Shown here: piece after piece, positions 54,192-62,786 of the stretch
Layout of the letters: each line of letters opens with the position of its first letter
Position numbering within the stretch: position 1 is the first letter of the stretch
Assembly: GCF_017305435.1 (NCBI RefSeq)
Contig: NZ_JAFKIP010000003.1
Span: 310,001 to 374,000, forward strand
Source: Microbacterium sp.
GTDB taxonomy: Bacteria > Actinomycetota > Actinomycetes > Actinomycetales > Microbacteriaceae
DNA length: 64,000 nt
Direction: 5' to 3'
Notes under the pieces: generated by a model
Told to the model about the DNA's origin: nothing
Seen by the model: only the letters and a program-made list of their open reading frames with translations
Database searches by the model: none
Position numbers and translations under genes: made by a program

Positions 54192-55247
54192 ATGCGGTGG
54201 CACGGACAGACTCTCGAACAGACGGACGCTGCGGCGCTCCCGGGTCTCGAGGCGTTGGGTGCACTCGTGCGCTCGGTCCGCACACCCGCCTTCCAGGGGA
54301 TGACCTTCCACGAGGTGCGCGCGAAGTCGGCGCTGAACCATGTGCCACGCGGGTCGGCGATGCCGTTCGACTGGACGGTCAACCCGTATCGGGGCTGCAC
54401 TCATGCGTGCGCCTATTGCTTCGCCCGCAACACGCACACCTACCTGGATCTCGACGCGGGCCAGGACTTCGATCAGCAGATCATCGTGAAGACGAACGTC
54501 GGCGACGTGCTGCGACGCGAGCTCGCGAAGCCGACCTGGGCCCGTGAACCGGTCGCGCTCGGCACGAACACCGACCCCTACCAGCGTGCCGAGGGGCGCT
54601 ACGCGCTCATGCCCGGGATCATCGCGGCCCTCACCGACAGCGGAACCCCGTTCTCGATCCTGACGAAGGGCACGCTCCTCCGCCGCGACCTGCCGATGCT
54701 GACGGATGCCGCGGCATCCGTCCCCGTCTCGATCGCGATGTCGATCGCGGTCTTCGACGACGCGCTGCAGCAGTCCCTCGAGCCGGGCACACCCACGTCC
54801 GCGGCGCGGCTCGCGACGGTGCGGGCGGCCGCCGATGCCGGGTTCCGCGTGACGGTGTTCCTGATGCCGATCCTGCCTCACCTCACCGACTCGACGCGGG
54901 CAGTGGACGACGCCCTCGCCCGTATCCGCGCCGCGGGGGCGGCCCGGGTCGTGTTCGGCGCGCTGCATCTGCGGCCCGGTGCGAAGGAGTGGTTCTGGGA
55001 CTGGCTCTCCCGTACCCGACCCGAGCTCGTGCCGCTGTACCGCGGGCTGTACCCCGGGGCATCCGCCTACGCGCCGGACGGCTACCGCAAGGAACTCGTC
55101 GCGCGCGTCCGCCCGCTCCTGCGCCGGCACCGGCTCACCGGAGGCGCCGAGGAGGACGTCGAGAGCCGGCCGCCGCGCCCGGGGCCCGTCCGGACGACGG
55201 GTCGAGCGAAGGTGGGTGCCGGGGCGGGCGAGGCCCGGCTGTTCTGA
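54192..55247 (+). CDS. Rv2578c family radical SAM protein
   Basis: A 351-aa radical SAM protein. VNPYRGCTHACAYCFAR contains the CxxxCxxC [4Fe-4S] motif (about residue 70), followed by ALGTNTDPYQRAEGRY and PFSILTKGTLLRRD, which mark the Rv2578c/spore photoproduct-lyase-like group. The physiological reaction is unknown. The start ATG at 54192 puts the Rv2578c N-terminal helix (MRWHGQTLE) first. It is divergent from the VanY gene and converges on GNAT. Confidence 0.92.
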   Translation: MRWHGQTLEQTDAAALPGLEALGALVRSVRTPAFQGMTFHEVRAKSALNHVPRGSAMPFDWTVNPYRGCTHACAYCFARNTHTYLDLDAGQDFDQQIIVKTNVGDVLRRELAKPTWAREPVALGTNTDPYQRAEGRYALMPGIIAALTDSGTPFSILTKGTLLRRDLPMLTDAAASVPVSIAMSIAVFDDALQQSLEPGTPTSAARLATVRAAADAGFRVTVFLMPILPHLTDSTRAVDDALARIRAAGAARVVFGALHLRPGAKEWFWDWLSRTRPELVPLYRGLYPGASAYAPDGYRKELVARVRPLLRRHRLTGGAEEDVESRPPRPGPVRTTGRAKVGAGAGEARLF

Positions 55248-55258
55248 CGGTCGGGGGC

Positions 55259-55759
55259 TCAGCCGTCGAGGTCCTGCGCCCAGACCCCGACGCGCAAAAC
55301 CGTGTCCCGGTAGGGGAGCTTGGCCTCACCGCGGCGGAGGAACCCGGATGCCGCGCACAGGCGGCTCGACGGGAGGTTGTCCACCGCGGGAAACGCCACC
55401 AGCGTGCGGTGCCCGGCACGCGCGCGAGCATCCGCGATCGCGAGGGCCACGGCGCGCGCGGCGATGCCCTGGCCCTGGGCATCCGGCACGACGAACCATC
55501 CCATCTCGGTGACCGGAGCACCCTCCCACTCAGACGGCCACCAGTTCACCCCGCCCACGCCGACACCGACACCGCCAGACTCGATCGCCTGCACGCCGTA
55601 GGCAGGATCGCGCACCAGCCGGAGGTACTTCTCATGGCGGGCCACGACGGCATCCGGCGCTTCGGGGCCGCCCAGGTGTGCCGTCATCTCGGGCGCATTC
55701 GCGGCGACGAGGAGCGGCAGGTCATCGTCGCGCCACGGGCGCAGGCGGATCTCGATCAC
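55259..55759 (-). CDS. GNAT family N-acetyltransferase
   Basis: A 166-aa RimJ/RimL-like GNAT: RLRPWRDDDLPLLVAANAP, TEMGWFVVPDAQGQGIAARAVALA with the acetyl-CoA loop (QGQGIA), and SRLCAASGFLRRGE. The substrate is unknown. I chose the GTG at 55759, preceded by GGGAGGA, over a longer version without RBS. It converges with the radical SAM gene and lies after palindrome H. Confidence 0.9.
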   Translation of the reverse strand: MIEIRLRPWRDDDLPLLVAANAPEMTAHLGGPEAPDAVVARHEKYLRLVRDPAYGVQAIESGGVGVGVGGVNWWPSEWEGAPVTEMGWFVVPDAQGQGIAARAVALAIADARARAGHRTLVAFPAVDNLPSSRLCAASGFLRRGEAKLPYRDTVLRVGVWAQDLDG

Positions 55760-55806
55760 GGTCCGATTGTCCTCCCGGCATCCGACACGATCAGTGTTCC
55801 CCCACG

Positions 55807-55868
55807 CCCGAGAACGCACAACAGCACCGATCCCAGTCGGGAACGGTGCTGTTGTGTGTTCTCGCGGG
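55807..55868. repeat. Near-perfect 62-bp palindrome H after the DEAD-box gene
   Basis: Arms CCCGAGAACGCACAACAGCA (55807) and TGCTGTTGTGTGTTCTCGCG (to 55867) pair over ~28 bp with a 4-nt loop. It lies 9 bp after the stop (55877, minus) and could be its terminator, without U tract. No other copy was seen in the window. Confidence 0.8.
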
Positions 55869-55876
55869 CAGGGGCG

Positions 55877-58051
55877 CTACGCGGGGACCACCTGACGTCC
55901 GGCCAGTTCCTCGATGAGGTCGTCTCCCGGGCGGGCATCCTCGAAGGGCGCGTCGATCTCGGCCCGATCGAGCATCTCGGTCATGCGGCGGCGACGCTGG
56001 CGGGTGATGAGGGTCACGACCGTGCCGCTGCGCCCGGCCCGCCCGGTACGGCCCGACCGGTGCAGGTACGTCTTGTACTCGTCGGGGGCATCCGCCTGGA
56101 TCACCAGATCGATGTCGTCGACGTGGATGCCGCGCGCCGCGACATCCGTCGCCACCAGCACATCGACCCGCCCCGAGGTCAGCCGCTCGAGGTTGCGCGT
56201 GCGCTTGGCCTGGTTGAGGTCGCCGTGCAGCGCGACCGCCTTGATGCCGGCGTCGTCGAACTGCTCGGCGAGCATCTCGGCGTACGCGCGGGTGCGGGCG
56301 AAGACGAGCGTCTTGCCGCTGCGGTCGACGAGGCTCGTGAGGATCTCGGCCTTGTCGCGATGGTCGATGACGAGCACGCGATGGTCGATCGTGCCGGAAT
56401 CCTGGTCCTCACCGGCGACCTCGTAGACGGCCGGCTCGACGAGGAACTCGTCGACGAGCGCGGCGACCTCGCGGTCGAGCGTCGCGGAGAAGAGGAGCTT
56501 CTGCGCCTCCGCCGGCACGAGGCGCAGAAGGCGCTGCATCGGCTCGAGGAAGCCGAGCTCCGACATGTGGTCGGCTTCGTCGAGAACGACGATGCGGATC
56601 TCCGAGAGATCGAGCTTGCCCTGCTCCTGCAGGTCTTCAATGCGGCCCGGTGTGCCGATCACGATGTCGACGCCCTTCTTGAGCGCGCCGACCTGGCGCG
56701 CCTGCGGCACACCGCCGTACACCTGCGTCGTGAAGAGGCCCACGCTCCGTGCGATCGGCTGGATCGTGCGGTCGATCTGCAGGGCGAGCTCACGCGTCGG
56801 GGCGAGGATCAGCGCCTTCGGGCTGCGGCCGAACTCGCGACGCTTGCCCGCCTGGCTGCGCAGGATCGATTCGACCAGCGGAGCGCCGAACGCGATCGTC
56901 TTGCCCGATCCGGTGCGTCCCCGCGCGAGGACGTCCTTGCCCTCGAGGATCGGCGCGATGGTCGCTGCCTGGATCGGGAACGGCGAAGCCGCCCCGAGTC
57001 CCTCGAGCGCGCGGACGATGTTGTCGCCGAGCCCCAGGGCGCCGAACGTCACGCCCGCGACCTCTTCGGCCTGGATGGCCTCGGCCTGGAGCTTCTCGTG
57101 CACGGTGTCGGCGTGCTCCTCGTAGGCCTTGCGCTTCGCGGCATCCTTCGCGTCGGCGTGCCAATCCGAGCGGTTCCCGGCATAGGCCGGGCGGTCGTCC
57201 CGACGGGGACGGTCGTCGTACGACCTGGCCGGGCGGGCGTCCCGACGCGGGCGGTCGTCGTACGACCGGGTCGGGCGGTCGTCCCGACGGGGACGGTCAT
57301 CGCGGGCGGGGCGGTCATAACTCCTCCGATCCGCGCCGTTCTGGCCGGAATCACGCCGATTCGGGCGTTCCGAGCCCGGATCGAAGGAGTTCTGCACACG
57401 CCGGTCGCCGTACCGGTGGTCATCGCGGCGCGGACGGTCGTCGACGGCGCGGCGGGGGCGGTCGTCGCGGAACGACGGGCGGGCGTCGCCGAAGGTCCGA
57501 CGGTCGTCGCGTGGCTGACGCTCGCCGCGGGGACGGTCGTCGTACGAGCGGGCGGGACGGTCGGAACTCCGGCGATCCGAGCCGTTCTGGCCGAAATCAC
57601 GCCGGTTCGGGCGCTCCCGTCCCGAATCGGAGGAGTTTTGTGCACGCGCATCGTCACGCGCCGGCCGAGCATCCCGGCGGGGGCGGTCGTCGTACGACCG
57701 AGCGGGGCGGTCGTCGTACGACCGGGCAGGACGATCGTCGTACGACCGCGCAGGCCGGTCATCCCGACGCGGACGGTCCTCGCGCCCGGCGGAGTGCGAA
57801 CGGATGCCGCGGGCCTCGTCGCGCCCCGCGCGCTCCTGCGCGTTCCAGCGCTGCTTCTTGGCGGGAGCACCGGCGTCGGTGGACGCCTCCGGCCGATAGC
57901 CGCGGTGATTCGGGCTCTTCGAGCCGGGCGTGCCGGCGGACGACTGGCCCGGGCGACGCTTGGCGTCCTGGTAGGAGGTCTTCTTCGCGCCGTAACGCGG
58001 CTCGAAACTCTGCGCGCGGCTCCCGCCGGCGGGCTTCTTGTTCTTGGGCAT
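55877..58051 (-). CDS. DEAD-box RNA helicase with long Arg/Asp-rich N-terminal region
   Basis: A 724-aa RNA helicase. The C-terminal ~430 residues are a complete DEAD-box core: PFPIQAATI, GRTGSGKTIAF, APTRELALQ, VLDEADHMSE, FSATLD, LHGDLNQAKRTRNL, ATDVAARGIHVD and HRSGRTGRAG. The first ~290 residues are disordered and repetitive, with many SYDDRPAR- and RPRRDD-type units and two segments encoded by repeat A copies 3 and 4. Such tails bind RNA and may drive condensation. The ATG has AGAAGGA 8 nt upstream. Palindrome H follows the stop. Confidence 0.93.
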   Translation of the reverse strand: MPKNKKPAGGSRAQSFEPRYGAKKTSYQDAKRRPGQSSAGTPGSKSPNHRGYRPEASTDAGAPAKKQRWNAQERAGRDEARGIRSHSAGREDRPRRDDRPARSYDDRPARSYDDRPARSYDDRPRRDARPARDDARAQNSSDSGRERPNRRDFGQNGSDRRSSDRPARSYDDRPRGERQPRDDRRTFGDARPSFRDDRPRRAVDDRPRRDDHRYGDRRVQNSFDPGSERPNRRDSGQNGADRRSYDRPARDDRPRRDDRPTRSYDDRPRRDARPARSYDDRPRRDDRPAYAGNRSDWHADAKDAAKRKAYEEHADTVHEKLQAEAIQAEEVAGVTFGALGLGDNIVRALEGLGAASPFPIQAATIAPILEGKDVLARGRTGSGKTIAFGAPLVESILRSQAGKRREFGRSPKALILAPTRELALQIDRTIQPIARSVGLFTTQVYGGVPQARQVGALKKGVDIVIGTPGRIEDLQEQGKLDLSEIRIVVLDEADHMSELGFLEPMQRLLRLVPAEAQKLLFSATLDREVAALVDEFLVEPAVYEVAGEDQDSGTIDHRVLVIDHRDKAEILTSLVDRSGKTLVFARTRAYAEMLAEQFDDAGIKAVALHGDLNQAKRTRNLERLTSGRVDVLVATDVAARGIHVDDIDLVIQADAPDEYKTYLHRSGRTGRAGRSGTVVTLITRQRRRRMTEMLDRAEIDAPFEDARPGDDLIEELAGRQVVPA
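57319..57396. repeat. Palindromic repeat family A, copy 3 (in frame inside the DEAD-box gene)
   Basis: Left arm AACTCCTCCGATCC (57319-57332) and right arm GGATCGAAGGAGTT (57378-57391), 79 bp to CTGCAC. It encodes VQNSFDPGSERPNRR ... GADRRSY on the minus strand, and is about 84% identical by eye to copy 4. Confidence 0.85.
57563..57644. repeat. Palindromic repeat family A, copy 4 (in frame inside the DEAD-box gene)
   Basis: Left arm GGAACTCCGGCGATCC (57563-57578) and right arm GAATCGGAGGAGTT (57624-57637). It encodes AQNSSDSGRERPNRR ... GSDRRSS in the same phase as copy 3, 244 bp away. Confidence 0.85.
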
Positions 58052-58366
58052 CGGGTGTCCTTCTGGGTTGCTTGCACGAGAACAGCACCCACCCATGCAG
58101 CGAGATCCGCGACAGCGGAGAGGAGCGAGGCGGGCTGCCCGGGCGTTCATCGGCCGGGGCCATTCAGTGATGGTTCATGCGCGCCGATCGGCGCTCACCA
58201 TCGGCCCCTGACTCACAAAGCACTCACGAACCCATCCGCGCACACGCGCGGCGTCCAGAGCCGACCGCACGAGTCTACCGGGCGAGTCTGGGAGACTCCC
58301 TCCGCCCAGCCCGCCGCCACGCACGGGGGTGACTTCCGCCCTCCGCGCCGGCCCTACACTGACCCC
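58052..58366. other. 315-bp divergent intergenic region (DEAD-box / DUF998)
   Basis: It holds the DUF998 promoter at the right end and, on the minus strand, a possible -10 TAGACT (58272-58277) giving the DEAD-box gene a leader of about 220 nt, plus a short GGGAGACTCCC dyad. No coding gene or known RNA motif was recognised. Confidence 0.45.
58355..58360 (+). promoter_or_regulatory. Putative leaderless -10 of the DUF998 gene (TACACT)
   Basis: TACACT lies exactly 6 bp before the ATG at 58367. Confidence 0.5.
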
Positions 58367-59425
58367 ATGCCCGCGACTTCGACCGAATCGGCCGCCCCGC
58401 ACGCCACTCTCCGCGCCGAATCCGAGGCGATCCTCGCCGCGATGATCGCGGGCATCGCGGGCGGCGCGCTCGGACTCGGGCTCGGGCTCGTGCACGCGAC
58501 GGCGAATCTGTGGGGGCCGGCGAGCTTCGCAGTGTGGGCCGGCGGTGCCGCCGCCGCGGCGGCGGCGGTGAGCTCGGCCGTCGGCTACTGGCGGGCGCGG
58601 ACCACCGACGGGCAGGAGTGGCGCCGCGAGATCGCAAACTGGCGGTACGCGCTGTCGACGGCATCCGTCGTCATCGCGCACGTCTCGCTCGCGGCCATCG
58701 CGACGATCGCGATCTTCGCCGTGCTCGCGCGCTCGTTCATCGGCGTCGAGCTGAACGCGTTCTGGACGACCGTCCTCCTCGCGGTGACCGCCGGCATGGC
58801 CGCCTGGCTCGCCTACTTGTCGGCGTCGCGGATGACGACGCAGCGCCTCACGAGCCTCCTCGTGGCGTTCATCGCGATCGGCACGGTCTCCGCGATGCTG
58901 ACGACGAGCGACCCGAAGTGGTGGGAGTACCACTTCAGCCAGCTCGGCACCTTCAACGACCTGTCGAGCTTCCTCTTCAACGGCACGCTCATCGCCGGCG
59001 GGCTGCTCGTGACGACCTTCACCCTGTACGTCGGCCACGACCTGGCCGCGCTCGGCGAGTCTCCCCGCGGCACGCGCATCGTCACGACGGCCCTCGCCGT
59101 CATGGGCGTCATGCTCGCGTGCGTCGGGATCTTCCCCGTGGACGTCAACATGCTGCTGCACAACCTGTCGGCATCCGGCATGGCGCTCATGTTCCTGCTG
59201 CTGCTCGTCGGCGGACCGTGGATCGTGCGGCGGATGCCGCGCGCCTACTTCCTCTCGTCGTGGGCGTTCCTCGCGGCGCTCGTCGTGTCGATCGTGCTGT
59301 TCGCGGTCGGCTACTTCGGGCTCACGGCGTTCGAGATCATCGTGTTCGCGCTGATCTTCGGATGGCTCGCGGTGTTCATCCGGTTCATGGGCGTCGCCGA
59401 CCAGCCCGAGCCGCTGCAGGTCTGA
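58367..59425 (+). CDS. DUF998 family membrane protein
   Basis: A 352-aa protein with about nine TM helices. The second half has TTSDPKWWEYHFSQLGTFND and FPVDVNMLLHNLSASGMAL, the Trp/His-rich and Asp/His motifs typical of the DUF998 group. The first ~130 residues add a Gly-rich hydrophobic pair and a soluble stretch (RARTTDGQEWRREI). Function is unknown. Start chosen by the 6-bp spacing after TACACT; longer in-frame extensions run into the DEAD-box gene. Confidence 0.8.
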   Translation: MPATSTESAAPHATLRAESEAILAAMIAGIAGGALGLGLGLVHATANLWGPASFAVWAGGAAAAAAAVSSAVGYWRARTTDGQEWRREIANWRYALSTASVVIAHVSLAAIATIAIFAVLARSFIGVELNAFWTTVLLAVTAGMAAWLAYLSASRMTTQRLTSLLVAFIAIGTVSAMLTTSDPKWWEYHFSQLGTFNDLSSFLFNGTLIAGGLLVTTFTLYVGHDLAALGESPRGTRIVTTALAVMGVMLACVGIFPVDVNMLLHNLSASGMALMFLLLLVGGPWIVRRMPRAYFLSSWAFLAALVVSIVLFAVGYFGLTAFEIIVFALIFGWLAVFIRFMGVADQPEPLQV

Positions 59426-59452
59426 ATCACCGCACCGGCAGCGTGTCGCCGA

Positions 59453-62400
59453 TCAGCCCTCGTGCTGCTCGCGCAGCGCGCGGCGCGGGTGCAGGTCGGT
59501 CGTGTCGACGGGCGTGAGGTCGATCCCCTCACGATCCTCGCGCCGAGCGGCCCGACGCTCGCGCGCCCCCTCGACGAGGTTGTACAGCGTCGGCAGGACG
59601 AGCAGCGTCAGGACCGTCGACGAGATGAGCCCGCCGATCACGACGATCGCGAGCGGCTGCGAGATGAACCCGCCGTGGCCCGTGATGCCGAGAGCCATCG
59701 GAGTGAGGGCGAAGATCGTCGCGAGCGCCGTCATGAGGATCGGGCGGAGGCGTCGCGAGCCGCCGGCGACGACGGCGTCATGCGCCGACAACCCCTTCTC
59801 GCGGTACTGGTTCACGAGGTCGACCAGCACGATCGCGTTCGTCACGACGATGCCGATGAGCATGAGCACGCCGATGAGGGATGCCACACCGAGCGGCACG
59901 CCCGTCGCGATCTGCAGCAGGATCGCGCCCGTCGCCGCGAACGGCACCGACACGAGCAGCAGCAGCGGCTGGCGCAGCGACTTGAACGTCGCGACCATCA
60001 CGATGTACACGATGAGGATCGCGGCGAGCATCGCGAGGCCGAGCTGACCGAAGGCATCCTGCTGCTGCGTGAGCACGCCGCCGATCTCGGCGTCGGCGCC
60101 CGTGGGCAGGTCGAGGTTCTTCAGCGCCGCCGTCACCGTCGCGCTGGCCGTGTTGAGGTTGTCGGTCGACGGGGTGACCGTGACCGTCGCGGTGCGCTGC
60201 CCGCGCTGCGTCGTGATCGAGGTCGGGCCCTGGCTCTCGGCCACGGTCGCGACCTGGTCGAGGGCCAGCGGACCGGCCGCGGTCGGGATCTGCAGCGCTT
60301 TCAGCTCGTCGATCGTCGCGGGGACGGATGCCGCCTGCAGGTAGACCGTGACGGCGGTGCCGTCGAGTTCGACCGTGCCGGCCTGGCGCGGCTGCATCGT
60401 GTTCGCGACGAGCGCGCCGACCGTGACCTCCGAGAGCCCGAGCGACGCGGCCTTGGCGCGATCGACCGTCACGGCGACGTACGGCAGCGAGGCGGCGAGG
60501 TTCGACGTGACCTGGCCGATGCCGTCCTTGCCCTGCAGGGCCGCGACGACGGCATCGGTCGCCGTCTGCAGCGTGTCGGCGGCGGGGGCGGTGACGTCGA
60601 TCTCGACGTTGCTCGAGGCGAACCCGCCCTGGCCGGCCGACACCGTGATGTCGCCCACGTCGGCGAGGGCGGATGTCGCGTCCTCGACCTCCTGGCGCAC
60701 CTTCTCCTGATCGGCGGACGTCTCGGTCGTGATCGAGTACGTGATGCCCGACGAGCCGCCGGCGAACGCGTCGCGGATCGCCGAACCGCTCGAGCCGATC
60801 GAGGTCTGCACGGTCTTGATGCCTTCGACCCCGAGGATCGCCTGCTCGACCTTCTGCGCGGCGGCGTCCTCGGCATCCAGCGACGCCGCCGGGGCGAGCC
60901 TCTGGGACACGGTGAACGTGTTCTGCCCGCTGTCCCCGAGGAAGTTCGTCTTCATGAAGGGGGCGGCGGCGAGGGTGCCGCCGAGGACGAGCACGGCGAC
61001 GAGGAGGGTCACCCACGAGTGCCTCAGCGTCCACGACAGGATCGGGAGGTAGCCCTTCTGCAGGCGCGTCGGCGGCGCGTCGGGGTGCTCGGGGTCGATC
61101 GGGTTGCCCGCGGCATCCTGCACCTCCTTGCCGGGCTTGAGGAACCAGTACGCCAGCACCGGCACGATCGTCAGCGCGACGAACAGCGACGCGGTCATCG
61201 CGATCGTGACGGTGAGGGCGAACGGACGGAAGAGCTCGCCGGTCATGTCGCCGACGAATGCGATCGGCAGGAAGACGGCGACGGTCGTGATCGTGGATGC
61301 CGTGATCGCGGCGGCCACTTCGCGCACCGCGAGGCGGATCGCGTCGCCCTTGTCGGCGTCGCCCACGTAGTGCCGTTTGATGTTCTCGATCACGACGATG
61401 GAGTCGTCGACGACGCGGCCGATCGCGATCGTGAGGGCGCCGAGCGTGAGGATGTTCAGCGAGTAGCCGAACGCCTGGATGCCGACGAAGGTGATCAGCA
61501 CGCTCGTCGGGATCGAGATCGCCGCGACGAGCGTCGAGCGCACCGACAGGAGGAACACGAAGATCACGAGGACGGCGAAGACGAGGCCCAGCAGGCCCTC
61601 CTGCGCGAGCGACTCGATCGACTGCTCGATGAACGGCGCCTGGTCGAAGACGACGGTGAACTGGGCCTGGGTGCCGATCGCGTCCTGGAGCTTCGGCAGG
61701 AGCTCGGTGACGGCGCGGCTCACGTCGACCGTGTTCGCCGCGGGGAGCTTCGTGATCGAGATCGTCAGCGCGCTCTCGCCGTTCACGCGCGAGATGGAGG
61801 TCACCGGGTCCTTCGCGAGGGCGACCGTGGCGACGTCGCCGATCGTGCGGGTGCCCGCGGCGATCTGCTCGGCGTTCGACGGCACGAGCGGGAGGGACGC
61901 GATCTCATCGACCGACGTGATCTTCGCGCCGGTCTGCACCGTGAGGTTCTGCTCGCCCTCGGTCACCGACCCGCCGGGGAACAGCACGCCGTTCTGGTCG
62001 AGCGCATCGGTGATGGCGGTCTGCGAGAACCCGGCCGCCGCGAGCTTCGCCTGATCGGGGGTGATCGTGACCCGCTGGCCCTGGCCGCCGACGATGGATG
62101 CCGCGGCCACGCCCTTGACGTCCTCGAGATCGGGGATGACGCTCGCCTCGAGCTGGGACTGGATCGTGTCGGCGTCGTCGTAGCCCGTCACGGCGAGCGA
62201 GATGACCGGCAGGTCGTCGATCGAGAACGACACGACGTTCGGCTCGACGCCGTCCGGCAGCGTCGACTTGATGCGGTTGATCGCCTGCAGGATCTTCTGC
62301 TCGGCCGTCGCGAGATCGGTCCCGTAGGTGAAGGACGCCTGGATGATCGACGCGTTCGTCGTGCTCGTCGCCGTCGTGGACTCGAGACCGGGGATGCCCT

Positions 62401-62617
62401 GGATCGCTGTCTCGATCGGTGTCGACACGTCGTTGTTCACGACCTCCGGCGACGCACCCGGGTATGTCGTGACGACCGACAGCTGCGGGAACTCGATCGA
62501 CGGGATGAGTTCCTGCTTCAGGTTCGTCAGGGCGAGCCCGCCGAAGATCGCGGCGACGATCGTGATCAGCGCGATGAGGGCGCGGTTCTTCAGGCTGAGG
62601 ACGGCGAGGTTCGACAC
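59453..62617 (-). CDS. RND family efflux/transport permease (AcrB/HAE1-like)
   Basis: A 1054-aa RND transporter with 12 TM helices and two large extracytoplasmic loops. It has SIEFPQLSVVTTYPGASPEVV near the N-terminus, the TM4 proton-relay segment TIAIGRVVDDSIVVIENIKRH (Asp pair), and the second-half counterpart LIGVLMLIGIVVTNAIVLVDLVNQ. In Gram-positives such proteins work without an AcrA/TolC partner and export drugs or lipids. The GTG start is preceded by AAAGG. An inverted repeat (TCGATACA) lies 60 bp upstream and no regulator gene is adjacent. Confidence 0.92.
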   Translation of the reverse strand: MSNLAVLSLKNRALIALITIVAAIFGGLALTNLKQELIPSIEFPQLSVVTTYPGASPEVVNNDVSTPIETAIQGIPGLESTTATSTTNASIIQASFTYGTDLATAEQKILQAINRIKSTLPDGVEPNVVSFSIDDLPVISLAVTGYDDADTIQSQLEASVIPDLEDVKGVAAASIVGGQGQRVTITPDQAKLAAAGFSQTAITDALDQNGVLFPGGSVTEGEQNLTVQTGAKITSVDEIASLPLVPSNAEQIAAGTRTIGDVATVALAKDPVTSISRVNGESALTISITKLPAANTVDVSRAVTELLPKLQDAIGTQAQFTVVFDQAPFIEQSIESLAQEGLLGLVFAVLVIFVFLLSVRSTLVAAISIPTSVLITFVGIQAFGYSLNILTLGALTIAIGRVVDDSIVVIENIKRHYVGDADKGDAIRLAVREVAAAITASTITTVAVFLPIAFVGDMTGELFRPFALTVTIAMTASLFVALTIVPVLAYWFLKPGKEVQDAAGNPIDPEHPDAPPTRLQKGYLPILSWTLRHSWVTLLVAVLVLGGTLAAAPFMKTNFLGDSGQNTFTVSQRLAPAASLDAEDAAAQKVEQAILGVEGIKTVQTSIGSSGSAIRDAFAGGSSGITYSITTETSADQEKVRQEVEDATSALADVGDITVSAGQGGFASSNVEIDVTAPAADTLQTATDAVVAALQGKDGIGQVTSNLAASLPYVAVTVDRAKAASLGLSEVTVGALVANTMQPRQAGTVELDGTAVTVYLQAASVPATIDELKALQIPTAAGPLALDQVATVAESQGPTSITTQRGQRTATVTVTPSTDNLNTASATVTAALKNLDLPTGADAEIGGVLTQQQDAFGQLGLAMLAAILIVYIVMVATFKSLRQPLLLLVSVPFAATGAILLQIATGVPLGVASLIGVLMLIGIVVTNAIVLVDLVNQYREKGLSAHDAVVAGGSRRLRPILMTALATIFALTPMALGITGHGGFISQPLAIVVIGGLISSTVLTLLVLPTLYNLVEGARERRAARREDREGIDLTPVDTTDLHPRRALREQHEG

Positions 62618-62679
62618 GGAGGACCTTTGCTGAGGGAAGCGATTCCGGCGCCGTTCCCGCCCGATGGCGGCTCGACGCT

Positions 62680-62699
62680 TCGATACACGGATGTATCGA
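62680..62699. promoter_or_regulatory. Inverted repeat TCGATACA upstream of the RND gene
   Basis: Perfect 8-bp arms TCGATACA/TGTATCGA with a 4-bp centre, 62 bp upstream of the RND start. It looks like a TetR/MarR-type operator. Confidence 0.55.
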
Positions 62700-62753
62700 G
62701 GTCATTCTCGCATGCGATGCGTCGGCGAAGGGATTCCCCTGCCACGGCGGAGA

Positions 62754-62759
62754 TAGGCT
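62754..62759 (+). promoter_or_regulatory. Putative -10 of the metalloprotease-like gene (TAGGCT)
   Basis: TAGGCT lies 27 bp before the GTG start; GAGGAAGGG is the ribosome-binding site between them. Confidence 0.4.
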
Positions 62760-62786
62760 GGCGGCACCTCGAGGAAGGGCGTCCGC

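Noticed and set aside
54989-59425. A 1478-codon open frame on the plus strand
   Set aside because: It is an artefact of high GC: it runs antisense through the DEAD-box gene with biased Arg/Val composition. Only the part from 58367 (DUF998 protein) is real.
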